Of a DNA stretch of 64,000 nucleotides, positions 28,785 to 37,400 are shown in pieces. Positions within the stretch are counted from its first letter, which is position 1; every line of letters begins with the position of its first letter. Origin of the DNA: Thalassoglobus sp. JC818 (lineage in GTDB: Bacteria > Planctomycetota > Planctomycetia > Planctomycetales > Planctomycetaceae). The notes under the pieces are model-generated. The model ran no database searches. It was given only the letters and a program-made list of their open reading frames with translations, and was not told where the DNA came from. The stretch is taken from positions 930,001 through 994,000 of the forward strand of contig NZ_JBFEFI010000001.1 in the NCBI RefSeq assembly GCF_040717535.1, in the 5' to 3' direction. The position numbers and the translations under genes are program-made.

Positions 28785-30401
28785 GTGGCCGATCAAGACA
28801 AAATCGACGACTTTGAATTAGTCAATTGTGTTGCGACTGGTGGTGTGACGCAGATTTGGGAAGTCAAACGGGCTGGCAGCTCCCAACCTCTGGCCATGAA
28901 GTTGATGCTCGATGAAGCATTGACCGATCCCGCCAATAGGGCGGCTTTGAAGCACGAAGCCACGGTCGGGAAAGCCATGCAGCATCCGAATATCATCTCG
29001 ATTTTCGATGTGAAGGTTTCCAAGAAACTCAGCTACTACACGATGGAGTACTTTCGCTCAGGCAACCTGAAAGGGCTGATCAGAAGCGACTTGGCACAAG
29101 CACAGGCCCGCGTGAAAAGCTTGATGGAAGCGCTCTCGCAAGCCTTGGGTTACTTCCACGAAAAAGGCTGGATTCACCGCGATATCAAACCGGATAACGT
29201 CCTCATCAGCAAAGGCGGGGAAGTCCGGCTCATCGACTTCTCACTCGCTGGTCGCCCATCGAATGCGATCCTGCGGGCGATGACCAAAAAGAGCAAGGTG
29301 ACCATCCAGGGAACGCGGACATACATCGCTCCAGAACTGGTGCGACGTGAAGCCACGACTTCTTCTGTCGACATCTACAGCCTCGGAATTCTCCTCTACG
29401 AAACTCTCGTCGGAAATCCGCCATTTCGAACAGCGAATCCCAACGACTTGCTGATGATGCACGTGCGAGACAAACCAGCTCGCCCTTCTGAGCTTGACGA
29501 AAACATTACTCCAGAGGCAGACAACCTCGTTCTGAAGATGCTGGCCAAGAAGCCGAAAGAACGGCACGCCAACATGCAGGAGGTTTACGCCGAAGTCCGA
29601 AACCTCAAGTTCTTCAAGGAAGATCCTGTCAAAGTCGCTAAAGAACGAGCCGACGCAATGGCAGCAGGGGACGCACAAGCACAAGAAGATCGCCTCAATA
29701 GTCGTCGAGACGCAGAACGCGATCGCAGCAAGGATGGCGAACGAAAACCGGCTCCCAAGCCAAAACCCAAACCAATCCTCGCCAAAGAGACCAAGCCGCA
29801 GCCCAAACCAGCACAACAACAACCGGCCGCTCCGCCGCAGCCCCAACCCGGAGCTCCATGGGGGCAAATGCCTGGTTATCCAATGATGCCGGGAATGTTT
29901 CCGGGACAAATGCCAGGCCAGATGCCAGGCCAGATGCCGCAGTACCCGGGAATGATGCCCGGAATGCAAATGCCGCACTATCCCGGAATGATGCCAGGTC
30001 AGCAAATGCCGGGTCAGCAAATGCCGGGTCAGCAAATGCCGGGTCAGCAAATGCCAGGACAGCAGATGCCGGGTCAGCAAATGCCAGGTCAGCAGATGCC
30101 AGGTCAGCAAATGCCAGGTCAGCAAATGCCAGGTCAGCAAATGCCAGGTCAGCAAATGCCAGGTCAGCAAATGCCAGGTCAGCAAATGCCAGGTCAGCAA
30201 ATGCCAGGTCAGCAAATGCCAGGTCAGCAAATGCCGGGTCAGCAAATGCCGCAGCCCAGTGTTCCGCAACCGAGCGCGCCGCAGCCCACTTCTGCTCCCA
30301 AACCGTCTGTCCCGCAAGCTGCTGAATCGAAAAACGAGCAGCCCAAGAAGGCACCGGAAGACATCCCACTTGCAAACTTCGATGACTTGCAAATCGAGTA
30401 G
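28785..30401 (+). CDS. Serine/threonine protein kinase with repetitive MPGQQ tail
   Basis: The start is GTG 28785, after GAGG at 28775-28778, giving 538 residues. The kinase domain (8-290) is Hanks-type: a relaxed Gly loop (ATGGVTQIW), ATP-binding Lys39 in AMKLM, the catalytic HRDIKPDN with Asp133, and GTRTYIAPELVRR. The magnesium loop reads DFS at 151-153 instead of DFG; the Asp is kept, so activity is likely. No membrane helix is present. From about 285 the chain is charged, then Pro/Lys/Gln-rich, and from about 355 Met/Pro/Gly/Gln-rich with 17 perfect pentapeptides MPGQQ. The acidic end (FDDLQIE) may be a docking motif. It would phosphorylate proteins in the cytoplasm; targets are unknown. 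It is a single gene. Confidence 0.93.
   Translation: MADQDKIDDFELVNCVATGGVTQIWEVKRAGSSQPLAMKLMLDEALTDPANRAALKHEATVGKAMQHPNIISIFDVKVSKKLSYYTMEYFRSGNLKGLIRSDLAQAQARVKSLMEALSQALGYFHEKGWIHRDIKPDNVLISKGGEVRLIDFSLAGRPSNAILRAMTKKSKVTIQGTRTYIAPELVRREATTSSVDIYSLGILLYETLVGNPPFRTANPNDLLMMHVRDKPARPSELDENITPEADNLVLKMLAKKPKERHANMQEVYAEVRNLKFFKEDPVKVAKERADAMAAGDAQAQEDRLNSRRDAERDRSKDGERKPAPKPKPKPILAKETKPQPKPAQQQPAAPPQPQPGAPWGQMPGYPMMPGMFPGQMPGQMPGQMPQYPGMMPGMQMPHYPGMMPGQQMPGQQMPGQQMPGQQMPGQQMPGQQMPGQQMPGQQMPGQQMPGQQMPGQQMPGQQMPGQQMPGQQMPGQQMPGQQMPGQQMPQPSVPQPSAPQPTSAPKPSVPQAAESKNEQPKKAPEDIPLANFDDLQIE
29991..30245 (+). repeat. 15-bp tandem repeat, 17 copies, inside the kinase gene
   Basis: The unit ATGCCAGGTCAGCAA, with a few silent changes (mostly CCA to CCG), repeats from 29991 to 30245 and encodes MPGQQ each time. 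The near-identity of central copies suggests recent expansion by slippage. Copy number is likely variable between strains. It is not a CRISPR: units are contiguous and in frame. Confidence 0.97.
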
Positions 30402-30576
30402 TCAGCACTAAAAGCGCTTCTGTTGTTTCCCTTGAAGCCCTGCAGAATTATCATGCGAGCGTTCCTGCATCGTTTTCGCAGGGTCGGAGTCGGCATTCTC
30501 GTCGATTCTCGCCCCTCAAGATTCAATGCAGTGAATCACTGGAATAACAACGCTCCCCATATTCTGAACTGTCACG

Positions 30577-31554
30577 ATGTCCGCACCGCTTCCACTTCCG
30601 TTTGAACGTCCGATCCTCGAACTCGAAAAGCAACTCTCGGACCTGGAGAAACAGCCAGATCCAACAGCTGTCACTCGCGAATCGATTCGCCGCATCCGAA
30701 CCGAACTCAACAAGCTGAAGCGGGAAGTCTACGAGAAGCTCAATCCCTGGGAGATCGTCCAGGTCGCCCGGCATGATGCTCGTCCAAAGGCGCTAGACTA
30801 CATCGAACTCGTCTTCGACGAATTCGTCGAGTTGCACGGAGACAAAGCCTACGGAGACGACCGAGCGATCCTCACCGGATTTGCCAAACTCGGTGACCGT
30901 AAGGTGATGCTCGTCGCGCAGCAAAAGGGACGAAACCTCCGCGAACGCCTGGAACACAATTACGGAATGGCGCATCCGGAAGGCTATCGAAAAGCCCTTT
31001 CTAAGATGCAGATGGCTGCCAAGTTTAATCTGCCCGTGATTTGCCTGATCGACACCGCCGGAGCTTACCCCGGAGTTGGAGCCGAAGAACGAGGACAGGC
31101 CTACCAGATTGCTCTCAACCTGCGAGAGATGGCCCGCATCGATACGCCGATCGTCTGCGTTGTCATCGGAGAAGGGGGCAGCGGCGGAGCACTTGGAATT
31201 GGGATCGGCGACCACGTTTCCGTCTTGCAGTTCGCTTACTATTCAGTGATCAGCCCGGAAGGCTGTGCGGGTATTCTCTGGAAGCACGCCAAACACGCAG
31301 ACAAAGCCGCTCATGCTTTGCGGTTCACATCGAAAGACCTCCTCGAACTTGGGATTGTTGACGAAATCATCAGCGAACCGATCGGAGGAGCACATCGAAA
31401 CCATCGCCAGATGGCGACCAATTTGCACGCTTCGCTGACCTCGGCATTGAAAGATCTCAGTGAAGTCCCGAAAGACCAACTGCTCGATCGACGGTATGAA
31501 AAGTTCCGCAAGATCGGCGTCTTCGAAGAGTCTGTCGCTGTTGGGCAATCTTAG
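30577..31554 (+). CDS. accA: Acetyl-CoA carboxylase carboxyltransferase subunit alpha
   Basis: This 325-residue protein is the usual length for AccA. An N-terminal helix (LELEKQLSDLEKQ) precedes the crotonase-fold carboxyltransferase. Visible motifs are FDEFVELHGDKAYGDDRAILTGFAKL, the CoA-contacting GMAHPEGYRKALSKMQMAAKF, CLIDTAGAYPGVGAEERGQ and the oxyanion-type GEGGSGGALGIGIGD. With AccD it transfers the carboxyl group from biotin on AccB to acetyl-CoA, giving malonyl-CoA for fatty-acid synthesis. accD is not in the window. The TAG stop (31552-31554) is the first triplet of a palindromic repeat. A truncated ACP-like gene follows after that repeat. Confidence 0.96.
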   Translation: MSAPLPLPFERPILELEKQLSDLEKQPDPTAVTRESIRRIRTELNKLKREVYEKLNPWEIVQVARHDARPKALDYIELVFDEFVELHGDKAYGDDRAILTGFAKLGDRKVMLVAQQKGRNLRERLEHNYGMAHPEGYRKALSKMQMAAKFNLPVICLIDTAGAYPGVGAEERGQAYQIALNLREMARIDTPIVCVVIGEGGSGGALGIGIGDHVSVLQFAYYSVISPEGCAGILWKHAKHADKAAHALRFTSKDLLELGIVDEIISEPIGGAHRNHRQMATNLHASLTSALKDLSEVPKDQLLDRRYEKFRKIGVFEESVAVGQS

Positions 31555-31656
31555 AGCAAGCTGCTCTTTCCAGTGCACTCGCTTGTGCGGTCTCACTCAT
31601 TCAAAAGCTGAGTTTGTTCGTGCGAGTCAGTGCAAACCCAATCTGAACATGTCCTA
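31552..31656 (+). repeat. TA-flanked palindromic element, copy B (105 bp)
   Basis: It begins TAGAGCAAGCTGCTCTTTCC at the accA stop codon and ends TGTCCTA at 31656. Inner arms TGCACTCGC and GCGAGTcaGTGCA can pair into a long imperfect hairpin, while AGAGCAAGCTGCTCT is itself a small palindrome. It shares length and most bases with copies C and D. Since accA ends in it, it may also serve as a transcript 3' end. Confidence 0.88.
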
Positions 31657-31724
31657 TTTGAGAGTCGTCTCGTCGGAGTTCCCCTCCTGTTCATAACGAA
31701 CAGGCATGAAGAGTCGCCTGGGCT

Positions 31725-32249
31725 ATGCAATCGCTGATCTTCATGGCACTGACTATCGCATTCGTGGCCCTCCTTTGCGGGGGCCTCGGAAGCCTCTTCG
31801 CTCAAGACGCTGGTCTTCGCGAACGAATCTTCATGGCCGTGATGACATCTGCGATGGCATTTGTCGCAACCCTGATTCTCGGTCTCCGCGACCTCTTTCG
31901 CTTTCGCAAAGCTTCTCGACAAACACGACAGCGCATCCTCGAGAGGCCGGACTTCTTCGAAGCGGAATTCTACTCCAAAGCGGACATCGACCCTGAACTC
32001 ATGAAGATCGTACGTGAGGCGATCGCGCAATTCTTCGATGTCCCAGTCTCCAAGATTCGACCGACCGACAATTTCGAAACCGATCTGCACATCGATCCCA
32101 CTGAGTTCAATTTTCAACACTTCGTCATCCTGAAGGTCGCTGATGACCACAGGTTCCAGGACGAGGTGATCGAGGCGAACTTCGCAAACGCTCACACCGT
32201 CGAAGATCTTGTCCTCTGGTTTCAAGAGATCATTCGTGACGAAGATTGA
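31725..32249 (+). CDS. Membrane-anchored ACP-like protein lacking the phosphopantetheine serine
   Basis: This 174-residue protein starts at ATG 31725. It has two hydrophobic segments at the N-terminus (about 3-27 and 36-55), then a basic linker (RFRKASRQTRQR). From about 85 the sequence has acyl-carrier-protein character: VREAIAQFFDVPVSKIRPTD followed by NFETDLHIDPTEFNFQHF. In true ACPs the loop reads D-S-L, with Ser carrying phosphopantetheine; here it is D-P-T, so it should not be a working carrier. It lies 170 bases downstream of accA with only a repeat between. A regulator or membrane organiser linked to fatty-acid synthesis is a guess. An unrelated small helical protein is the alternative. 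Confidence 0.68.
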   Translation: MQSLIFMALTIAFVALLCGGLGSLFAQDAGLRERIFMAVMTSAMAFVATLILGLRDLFRFRKASRQTRQRILERPDFFEAEFYSKADIDPELMKIVREAIAQFFDVPVSKIRPTDNFETDLHIDPTEFNFQHFVILKVADDHRFQDEVIEANFANAHTVEDLVLWFQEIIRDED

Positions 32250-32928
32250 ACGTCTTCACGCCGGGCTCGCGAAGACTTCCAAGTCGTTCACAAAAAGTGA
32301 TCAAAGCGGATGTGTTTTTACGCGCTTGAAACCATCGCTGAATGAAGCAGAACTGGCTCGGGTAGGGGAGTCAGAATTCGAGGACCATCGCTCGCTGCAC
32401 GACACTGATTCGAGGCTCCTGCTCGCACATCCATTCGGACAGTGGGCTCACTGACGGTGCTCCGGAGAAGTTGCGATCCGCTCGCTGATGACTGAACGCG
32501 AACTCTCGCAGAGAGAAGTTCCAACCATCCCATCTAACGAAGCGCACGACCGATGTGCTCGGCTCTCTGAAAACCTCGAGACAATTCACTTCGGCCATTG
32601 AGAGGTGATCACTGAAACGCAGAAACTCCGCTGTCCAGAGTCTCGATCATGATCCGCTGTGATTCGCAGAGGAACACGAAAAACCGTTTCATACGGTCTT
32701 TTCCATACCCGAATCGAACATAACGGACATTATCGGACGTTGGGGTATGTTCCTTTTTCGGGAGAGTCTGATGACTCCCGGGCCCTTCACTCTCGGTTGG
32801 ACTCAACATCCAAACGAGAGATGCACTTCATCCAACGATCATTCAATGGCACCGAGCTGATCGATGTGACGATCCAATCTTCGTGGCTGGTGACTCCCGT
32901 GATCTCTTACCGTCATAGATGACGCTCA
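32250..32928. other. Long convergent intergenic region, no supported gene
   Basis: These 679 bases lie between the ACP-like gene (plus) and cvpA (minus). A small imperfect inverted repeat around 32760-32781 (GGGAGAGTC/GACTCCC) is the only structure I see, and it has no clear T-tract. No open frame is convincing. Confidence 0.4.
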
Positions 32929-34182
32929 CTATCGAAACGATCCAGGCTGACCAGCCCCAGCCGCTCTCAGTCGTTGCTGCATCGCTGGCTCCAATTGATT
33001 GATCGAGACCCCTGCGACTTGCAGCTGCCGAATGATTCTTTGGTCGAGCGTACTCTGTGCATTCGTTGTTGAATCTGGATCTTCGAGCGACCAGATATCT
33101 GCATTCCAATCTGCCAACACACCGAGCTGCACAACCTCTGGCAGCGATCCCAAAAACCCGACGATCTGTTGTTCGTAAGCAACCTGCTGAGCTGGCACCG
33201 ATGTGTAAGCTTGTGAGATCTTGCGCGAAAGCTCGGCGATCTTGGCGCGGGTTTGAGCAGGATTGTTCGGAGGCGCACTCGGAGAGACATCAACGTTGAG
33301 TTGCTGTCCGAGATACGAGAGCAAATATTCCGAACCTTGATTGCCCAGTTGTTGAAAATGCTGTTCGATCAACTTCCGATTTTCGGGCGATGCAGATTCC
33401 AGAACCTTCGATACACCAGCGATCAAAGATGACTGCGAATCCGGACTCTCTTCGCGCGCGATCGCGTCGCTCAAAGCTTTCTGCGTTTGATCGCTGATCA
33501 GCCCACTGAGAGTTTTCCACAACTGGCTGCTCGCATCACCCGATGGAGTTCCGGGCAGCACCCGATCATTACCGAGATTGATGTTTCCGGAATCGACCAC
33601 GTTTGGCGAACTCGAACCATCGTGAGTATGAGTTCCGTGATCGCCAGGATCGTGAGTGTGATCCAGATCGAAATCCGGATGGTCAAGCAGATGAATGTAG
33701 TCCTCGAGTGCGAGTCGCAAGTTCTCTGGGAGAATTGGGAGATACGGATGCAGCGTGTCGACAATCTTCGCAGCTGCGTATCCGCTTCGCGATTTCAAAA
33801 GTGCTCCACGTGCGTCTTCAGAAACGGTCACAACCATGAACGTCAGAATCAGACACAGGACAACACCTTTGATGAAGCCGAAAAGCGCTCCCAGATGACG
33901 ATCGAATTCGCGGAGTTTGACCTTCTCCAGAAAATCGGCAATTCGCCCAGCGAGCAGATACGCGATGAACGTGAAAACGATGTACGCCCCAAACAAAATG
34001 ACCCAATTGTTCAGAGGCGGATCGAGGTGCACATACGGGCCAGCGGCAGCTGAGATTCCGTCAGCGAAAATGAAGCACAACAGAATGCCAGCGATTCCGG
34101 CCAACTGCCAGACCATGCCCTTCGCGGCACCGCGAATCGTAAAGAAGATGAGGATGGCCAAAACGACCAAATCGTACCACAT
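32929..34182 (-). CDS. CvpA family membrane protein with long C-terminal extension
   Basis: The N-terminal ~160 residues are CvpA-like: MWYDLVVLAILIFFTIRGAAKG, then three further helices (about 26-50, 58-80, 100-122) with the FGFIKGVVLCLILTFMVV segment. CvpA proteins are inner-membrane proteins linked to colicin V export and envelope stress. This one has 417 residues, about twice the usual length. The extra C-terminal ~240 residues are soluble and start with a His/Asp-rich patch (DLDHTHDPGDHGTHTHD, near 176-192) that could bind metal. Helices with Gln/Ser-rich sequence follow to the end. The extension is of unknown role. Confidence 0.83.
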   Translation of the reverse strand: MWYDLVVLAILIFFTIRGAAKGMVWQLAGIAGILLCFIFADGISAAAGPYVHLDPPLNNWVILFGAYIVFTFIAYLLAGRIADFLEKVKLREFDRHLGALFGFIKGVVLCLILTFMVVTVSEDARGALLKSRSGYAAAKIVDTLHPYLPILPENLRLALEDYIHLLDHPDFDLDHTHDPGDHGTHTHDGSSSPNVVDSGNINLGNDRVLPGTPSGDASSQLWKTLSGLISDQTQKALSDAIAREESPDSQSSLIAGVSKVLESASPENRKLIEQHFQQLGNQGSEYLLSYLGQQLNVDVSPSAPPNNPAQTRAKIAELSRKISQAYTSVPAQQVAYEQQIVGFLGSLPEVVQLGVLADWNADIWSLEDPDSTTNAQSTLDQRIIRQLQVAGVSINQLEPAMQQRLRAAGAGQPGSFR

Positions 34183-34306
34183 GACCTCGGGACTCCGTTT
34201 CCAAGTATTCAGGTCACAGAGTGTATCTCTCCCGTGGCGTTTTGGTAAACCCCGGTTGACACTTCGACGAAATAGCGTTCGTCAAAATGAACGTGAGAAG
34301 CCGTCG

Positions 34307-35137
34307 CTATTCTTCTTCTGCGGGAAGTTTTGAAGCAGCAATGACGTCGAGCATGGCAGGGTGCAGCACCGAATTTGTGGCGAGCACACTTGATACGGCG
34401 ATTGGCAACTCGTCACCTGCTGAGGACGTGACCTTCCCGCCGGCCTCTTCGACAATCAGACGCCCCGCCGCGAAATCCCAGGGAGCGAGTTGATACTCGA
34501 CAAACGCTCCGTAATCACCACTGGCAACTCCGCAAAGATCGAGTGAAGCTGTCCCGAATCGCCGAATGCCGCGAATCTGCTCAGCGAAGAGACCTTCAAT
34601 CGTCCGCAATGTGCGACGCATCATCGCACCGCGGTCGTAATAGAATCCCACAGCAATCAACACATCAGTCAGCCGCGTTTGAGTCCCGACATGCATTCGC
34701 TCGCCTTGAAACCAAGCCCCCTGGCCCGCGACCGCACAATAAAGCTCTTCGCGTGCTGGATTCCAAACCACGCCACACTTCGCAACGCCTCGCTGATAGT
34801 AAGCAATCGAGACCGCGAAATGAGGTATTCCGTGTGCGAAGTTGGTGGTTCCGTCGAGCGGATCGATGATCCAGAGATGTTCAGCTTCTGAGTAGCTGTC
34901 GTGCCCGTTCTCTGATTCTTCTGCGAGAATCACATGATCGGGGTACCGATCCGCAATCGCCTGCTTGATGACTCGTTCAGATTCGAGATCCGCTTCGGAA
35001 ACGAGATCGTTGCGTGCCTTTTCTCGAATCACCGTCCCTTCTTTCCGGTGACGCAACAAGACATCCCCACCCGCTTTTGCTAATTCCGTCGCAAAGACGA
35101 GTTCCTGAATGGAGCTTAACTCGGCAGGAATTTTCAT
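34307..35137 (-). CDS. suhB: Inositol monophosphatase family protein
   Basis: From ATG 35137 the product is 276 residues; the longer frame begins at a TTG. It has the metal-dependent phosphatase signatures: the EEEx-like AEESEN (about 82-87), WIIDPLDGTTNFAHG (about 98-112; the DPLDGT motif) and APWDFAAGRLIVEEAGG (about 215-231; the WDxAAG motif). Members dephosphorylate myo-inositol-1-phosphate or similar sugar phosphates, and SuhB in enterobacteria also acts in rRNA transcription. The biological substrate here is not known. It lies between cvpA and trxB on the same strand; the short gaps (124 and 82 bases) allow cotranscription with trxB. Confidence 0.93.
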   Translation of the reverse strand: MKIPAELSSIQELVFATELAKAGGDVLLRHRKEGTVIREKARNDLVSEADLESERVIKQAIADRYPDHVILAEESENGHDSYSEAEHLWIIDPLDGTTNFAHGIPHFAVSIAYYQRGVAKCGVVWNPAREELYCAVAGQGAWFQGERMHVGTQTRLTDVLIAVGFYYDRGAMMRRTLRTIEGLFAEQIRGIRRFGTASLDLCGVASGDYGAFVEYQLAPWDFAAGRLIVEEAGGKVTSSAGDELPIAVSSVLATNSVLHPAMLDVIAASKLPAEEE

Positions 35138-35219
35138 GGGAATGTATTGAACCAACGAAACCGAAAAGAAGTACCGCTTAAGCAGCGATTGCCACTCACA
35201 TTAAACAATGGCTCGTTGT

Positions 35220-36269
35220 TTAACTCTCCAGAAGGCTTAGATAGCGTTCCGCATCGAGGGCTGCCATACAACCTGTTCCAGCGGCAGTGATCGCCTGTCG
35301 ATAGTAATCGTCAGCTACATCACCAGCAGCGAACACACCTTCAACGCTTGTGTTCGTCCGGAAAGGAACGGTCCACTTCAGGTAGCCTTTCTCGTTCATG
35401 TCGAGATGGCCTTTGAGGAATTCTGTATTCGGAGTGTGTCCGATCGCAGCAAAGTATCCAGAAGCCGGAATCTCTTCTGTCTGGCTATCATCTTCCGTGC
35501 TTCGGATACGAACGCCGGTGACACCTTTTTCGTCGTCGCCGAGAACTTCATCGATGACCGAATTCCACTTAACTTCAATCTTCGGGTTCTTAAGTGCCCG
35601 ATCAGCCATCACTTTGCTGGCGCGAAATTCTTCCCGACGATGGACGATGTAAACTTTCGAGCCAAATTTAGACAGATAGTCGGACTCTTCCATTGCGCTA
35701 TCTCCTCCCCCGACAACAACGAGGGGTTGATCGCGAAATCTTGGCAGGGCTCCATCACAAACCGCACAGGCTGAGACCCCTGCATTCTTAAATTTCTTTT
35801 CTGAGTCCAGACCTAAGTAATTAGCTCGTGCGCCTGTCGCCACAATCACCGACTGGGCTTCGATCGTTTCTCCGTTGGAGGTCTTCAGAATGAAGGGGCG
35901 TTGAGAGAAGTCGACTTCGACGACATCTTCCATCATCGTTCGCGTTCCGAAATTGATCGCCTGCTGGCGCATCAATTCCATCAATTCAGGTCCGCTCACC
36001 CCTTCTTTCTGGTGAGGACCCATGATTCGACGACGATCGTCAGCGATGGCGTCGTCGAGGTAGCTCTCCAGATTCCCAGACGGAAAACCCGGGAAGTTTT
36101 CGACTTCCGTGGTGATGGCAAGCTGTCCGAGTGGAGGACGTCCGAGATCCCAGTTTTCCTGGGTCATTTCCCCTTCAATACATAATGGCTCCAGGCTGGC
36201 TCTCGCAGCATAAATTGCAGCTGTCCATCCGGCGGGACCTGAACCGATAATCACAACCTTTTCCGCCAT
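35220..36269 (-). CDS. trxB: Thioredoxin reductase (NADPH)
   Basis: This 349-residue flavoprotein has the FAD-binding [16 protein letters not shown] at 9-24, the redox CAVCDG motif (Cys-x-x-Cys, around 167-172), the NADPH-binding GGGDSAMEE (about 184-192), and the C-terminal FAD loop [23 protein letters not shown]. It transfers electrons from NADPH to thioredoxin in the cytoplasm. It is some 25-30 residues longer than E. coli TrxB because of a charged insertion after [12 protein letters not shown] (about 75-95), which looks like a planctomycete variation. No thioredoxin gene is adjacent. Confidence 0.96.
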   Translation of the reverse strand: MAEKVVIIGSGPAGWTAAIYAARASLEPLCIEGEMTQENWDLGRPPLGQLAITTEVENFPGFPSGNLESYLDDAIADDRRRIMGPHQKEGVSGPELMELMRQQAINFGTRTMMEDVVEVDFSQRPFILKTSNGETIEAQSVIVATGARANYLGLDSEKKFKNAGVSACAVCDGALPRFRDQPLVVVGGGDSAMEESDYLSKFGSKVYIVHRREEFRASKVMADRALKNPKIEVKWNSVIDEVLGDDEKGVTGVRIRSTEDDSQTEEIPASGYFAAIGHTPNTEFLKGHLDMNEKGYLKWTVPFRTNTSVEGVFAAGDVADDYYRQAITAAGTGCMAALDAERYLSLLES

Positions 36270-36545
36270 CTTCCGTCTCCCAGTCGTCGTATTTCGTTTA
36301 TGATCAATTTGGGTTGATCTGATGAAACCTCGTACCGAATTGTACGAGTCTCCGTCAGTTGAATTTCAATTCTTCTCGCAACAAAGATTGATATGCGTTC
36401 GAAGTCTGTCTTCGCGTCGCAAATCCAAGGAATTGTGACAGTTCGAACGCAAAGAATCTGTATGAATCCTCGCACAGACGATATCGAAGCCGACCGCCAG
36501 TGACAAATGGACGGCAGTCCCCTGTTCTCGACGAGAGCGTCGATG

Positions 36546-37295
36546 TCACTCAGTTGTGTGTCCGACACGCATCACTTCTGGAGAACTCTCGATGACGTTC
36601 TCAAACTGTGCGGACGCGTTGGAATCGGGCAAGAATGTCTTCAATTTCGGCGACAGCGCTCGAACCTGATTAATGCTCTCAGCCGGCACAGTCTTGAGGA
36701 GCAATAAGAATTCAGACATCGCGACGGTTTGCTCGATCTCTTCCATCAACAACTGCTTTTCATTGGCTGTCATATCCGCTTCCGGGTGATCATGACGCCG
36801 TTTCAGATGCGCGAGCCGTTCTCCGAGTTTGCGTTCAGTCGCAAGAATGGGGATTTCATGGCGGATTGAAGAAGCAGCCCACGCAAGGCTGATCCGAGTG
36901 GCCAGAGCTGCGAAGAGTTCCGGATCAACGCCCATTTGCTTGAATCGCTTTGCGAGCTCAGGATTCTGGCACCAAGTTTCGCCGAGTGCCTGCATGTCGA
37001 GTGCGCTTCGATATTCGTCTCGGATGAATGTCACCAGTTCATCAGAGTTGAACTCCTCTGCTCCCCGGAAATCGACCGAACTGGACGAAAAATCTGGGAC
37101 GGATCGGTCAGGAAGATGCTCAACGATCGTCGTGAAAGCAGACAGTTCTCCAGCTGTGAGTGGAGTGGACCATTCCTGAGTTCCCAGTTCCACGCGTGGC
37201 AGTGAAACAGCAGCAGGTGCTTCTCCCCCCTGCTCTGCCTGTCCGCATCCCAACGAAACAACTAACGCGATCAGCAATAGAACTCTGCATCCCAT
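36546..37295 (-). CDS. Putative lipoprotein, unknown function
   Basis: This 249-residue protein begins MGCRVLLLIALVVSLGCGQA, a short signal with a Cys at 17 that resembles a lipobox. The remainder is soluble and mostly helical, with Glu/Lys-rich segments (about 150-190) and no motif I recognise. Its neighbours (trxB downstream and BBP7 upstream, all on the minus strand) suggest no function. A terminator separates it from BBP7. Confidence 0.78.
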   Translation of the reverse strand: MGCRVLLLIALVVSLGCGQAEQGGEAPAAVSLPRVELGTQEWSTPLTAGELSAFTTIVEHLPDRSVPDFSSSSVDFRGAEEFNSDELVTFIRDEYRSALDMQALGETWCQNPELAKRFKQMGVDPELFAALATRISLAWAASSIRHEIPILATERKLGERLAHLKRRHDHPEADMTANEKQLLMEEIEQTVAMSEFLLLLKTVPAESINQVRALSPKLKTFLPDSNASAQFENVIESSPEVMRVGHTTE

Positions 37296-37330
37296 GGTTT
37301 CAGAGTATCCTTATGTACTTAGACTTCAGA

Positions 37331-37369
37331 GAAAAACGAAAAGGCGGAAAGCTGTTTGCTTTCCGCCTT
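37331..37369 (-). terminator. Intrinsic terminator after the BBP7 gene
   Basis: A 12-bp perfect stem (AAGGCGGAAAGC 37341-37352 with GCTTTCCGCCTT 37358-37369) is followed on the minus strand by TTTTCGTTTTTC. It lies 32 bases past the BBP7 stop. Confidence 0.9.
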
Positions 37370-37400
37370 CCCGATTTGTGATTGTCAGTTCATAAGGTCT

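Noticed and set aside
29991-30245. Repeat array as a CRISPR
   Set aside because: The 15-bp units are contiguous, in frame, without spacers, and encode MPGQQ.
29241-30392. Long minus-strand frames (383 and 237 codons) across the kinase tail
   Set aside because: They read the 15-bp tandem repeat backwards (HLLTW and ADLAF repeats) and are shadows of the kinase gene.
31593-32225. 210-codon minus-strand frame opposite the ACP-like gene
   Set aside because: It overlaps the plus-strand frame completely. The plus frame has membrane helices and ACP-like sequence; the minus frame has no motif, and its end is repeat sequence.
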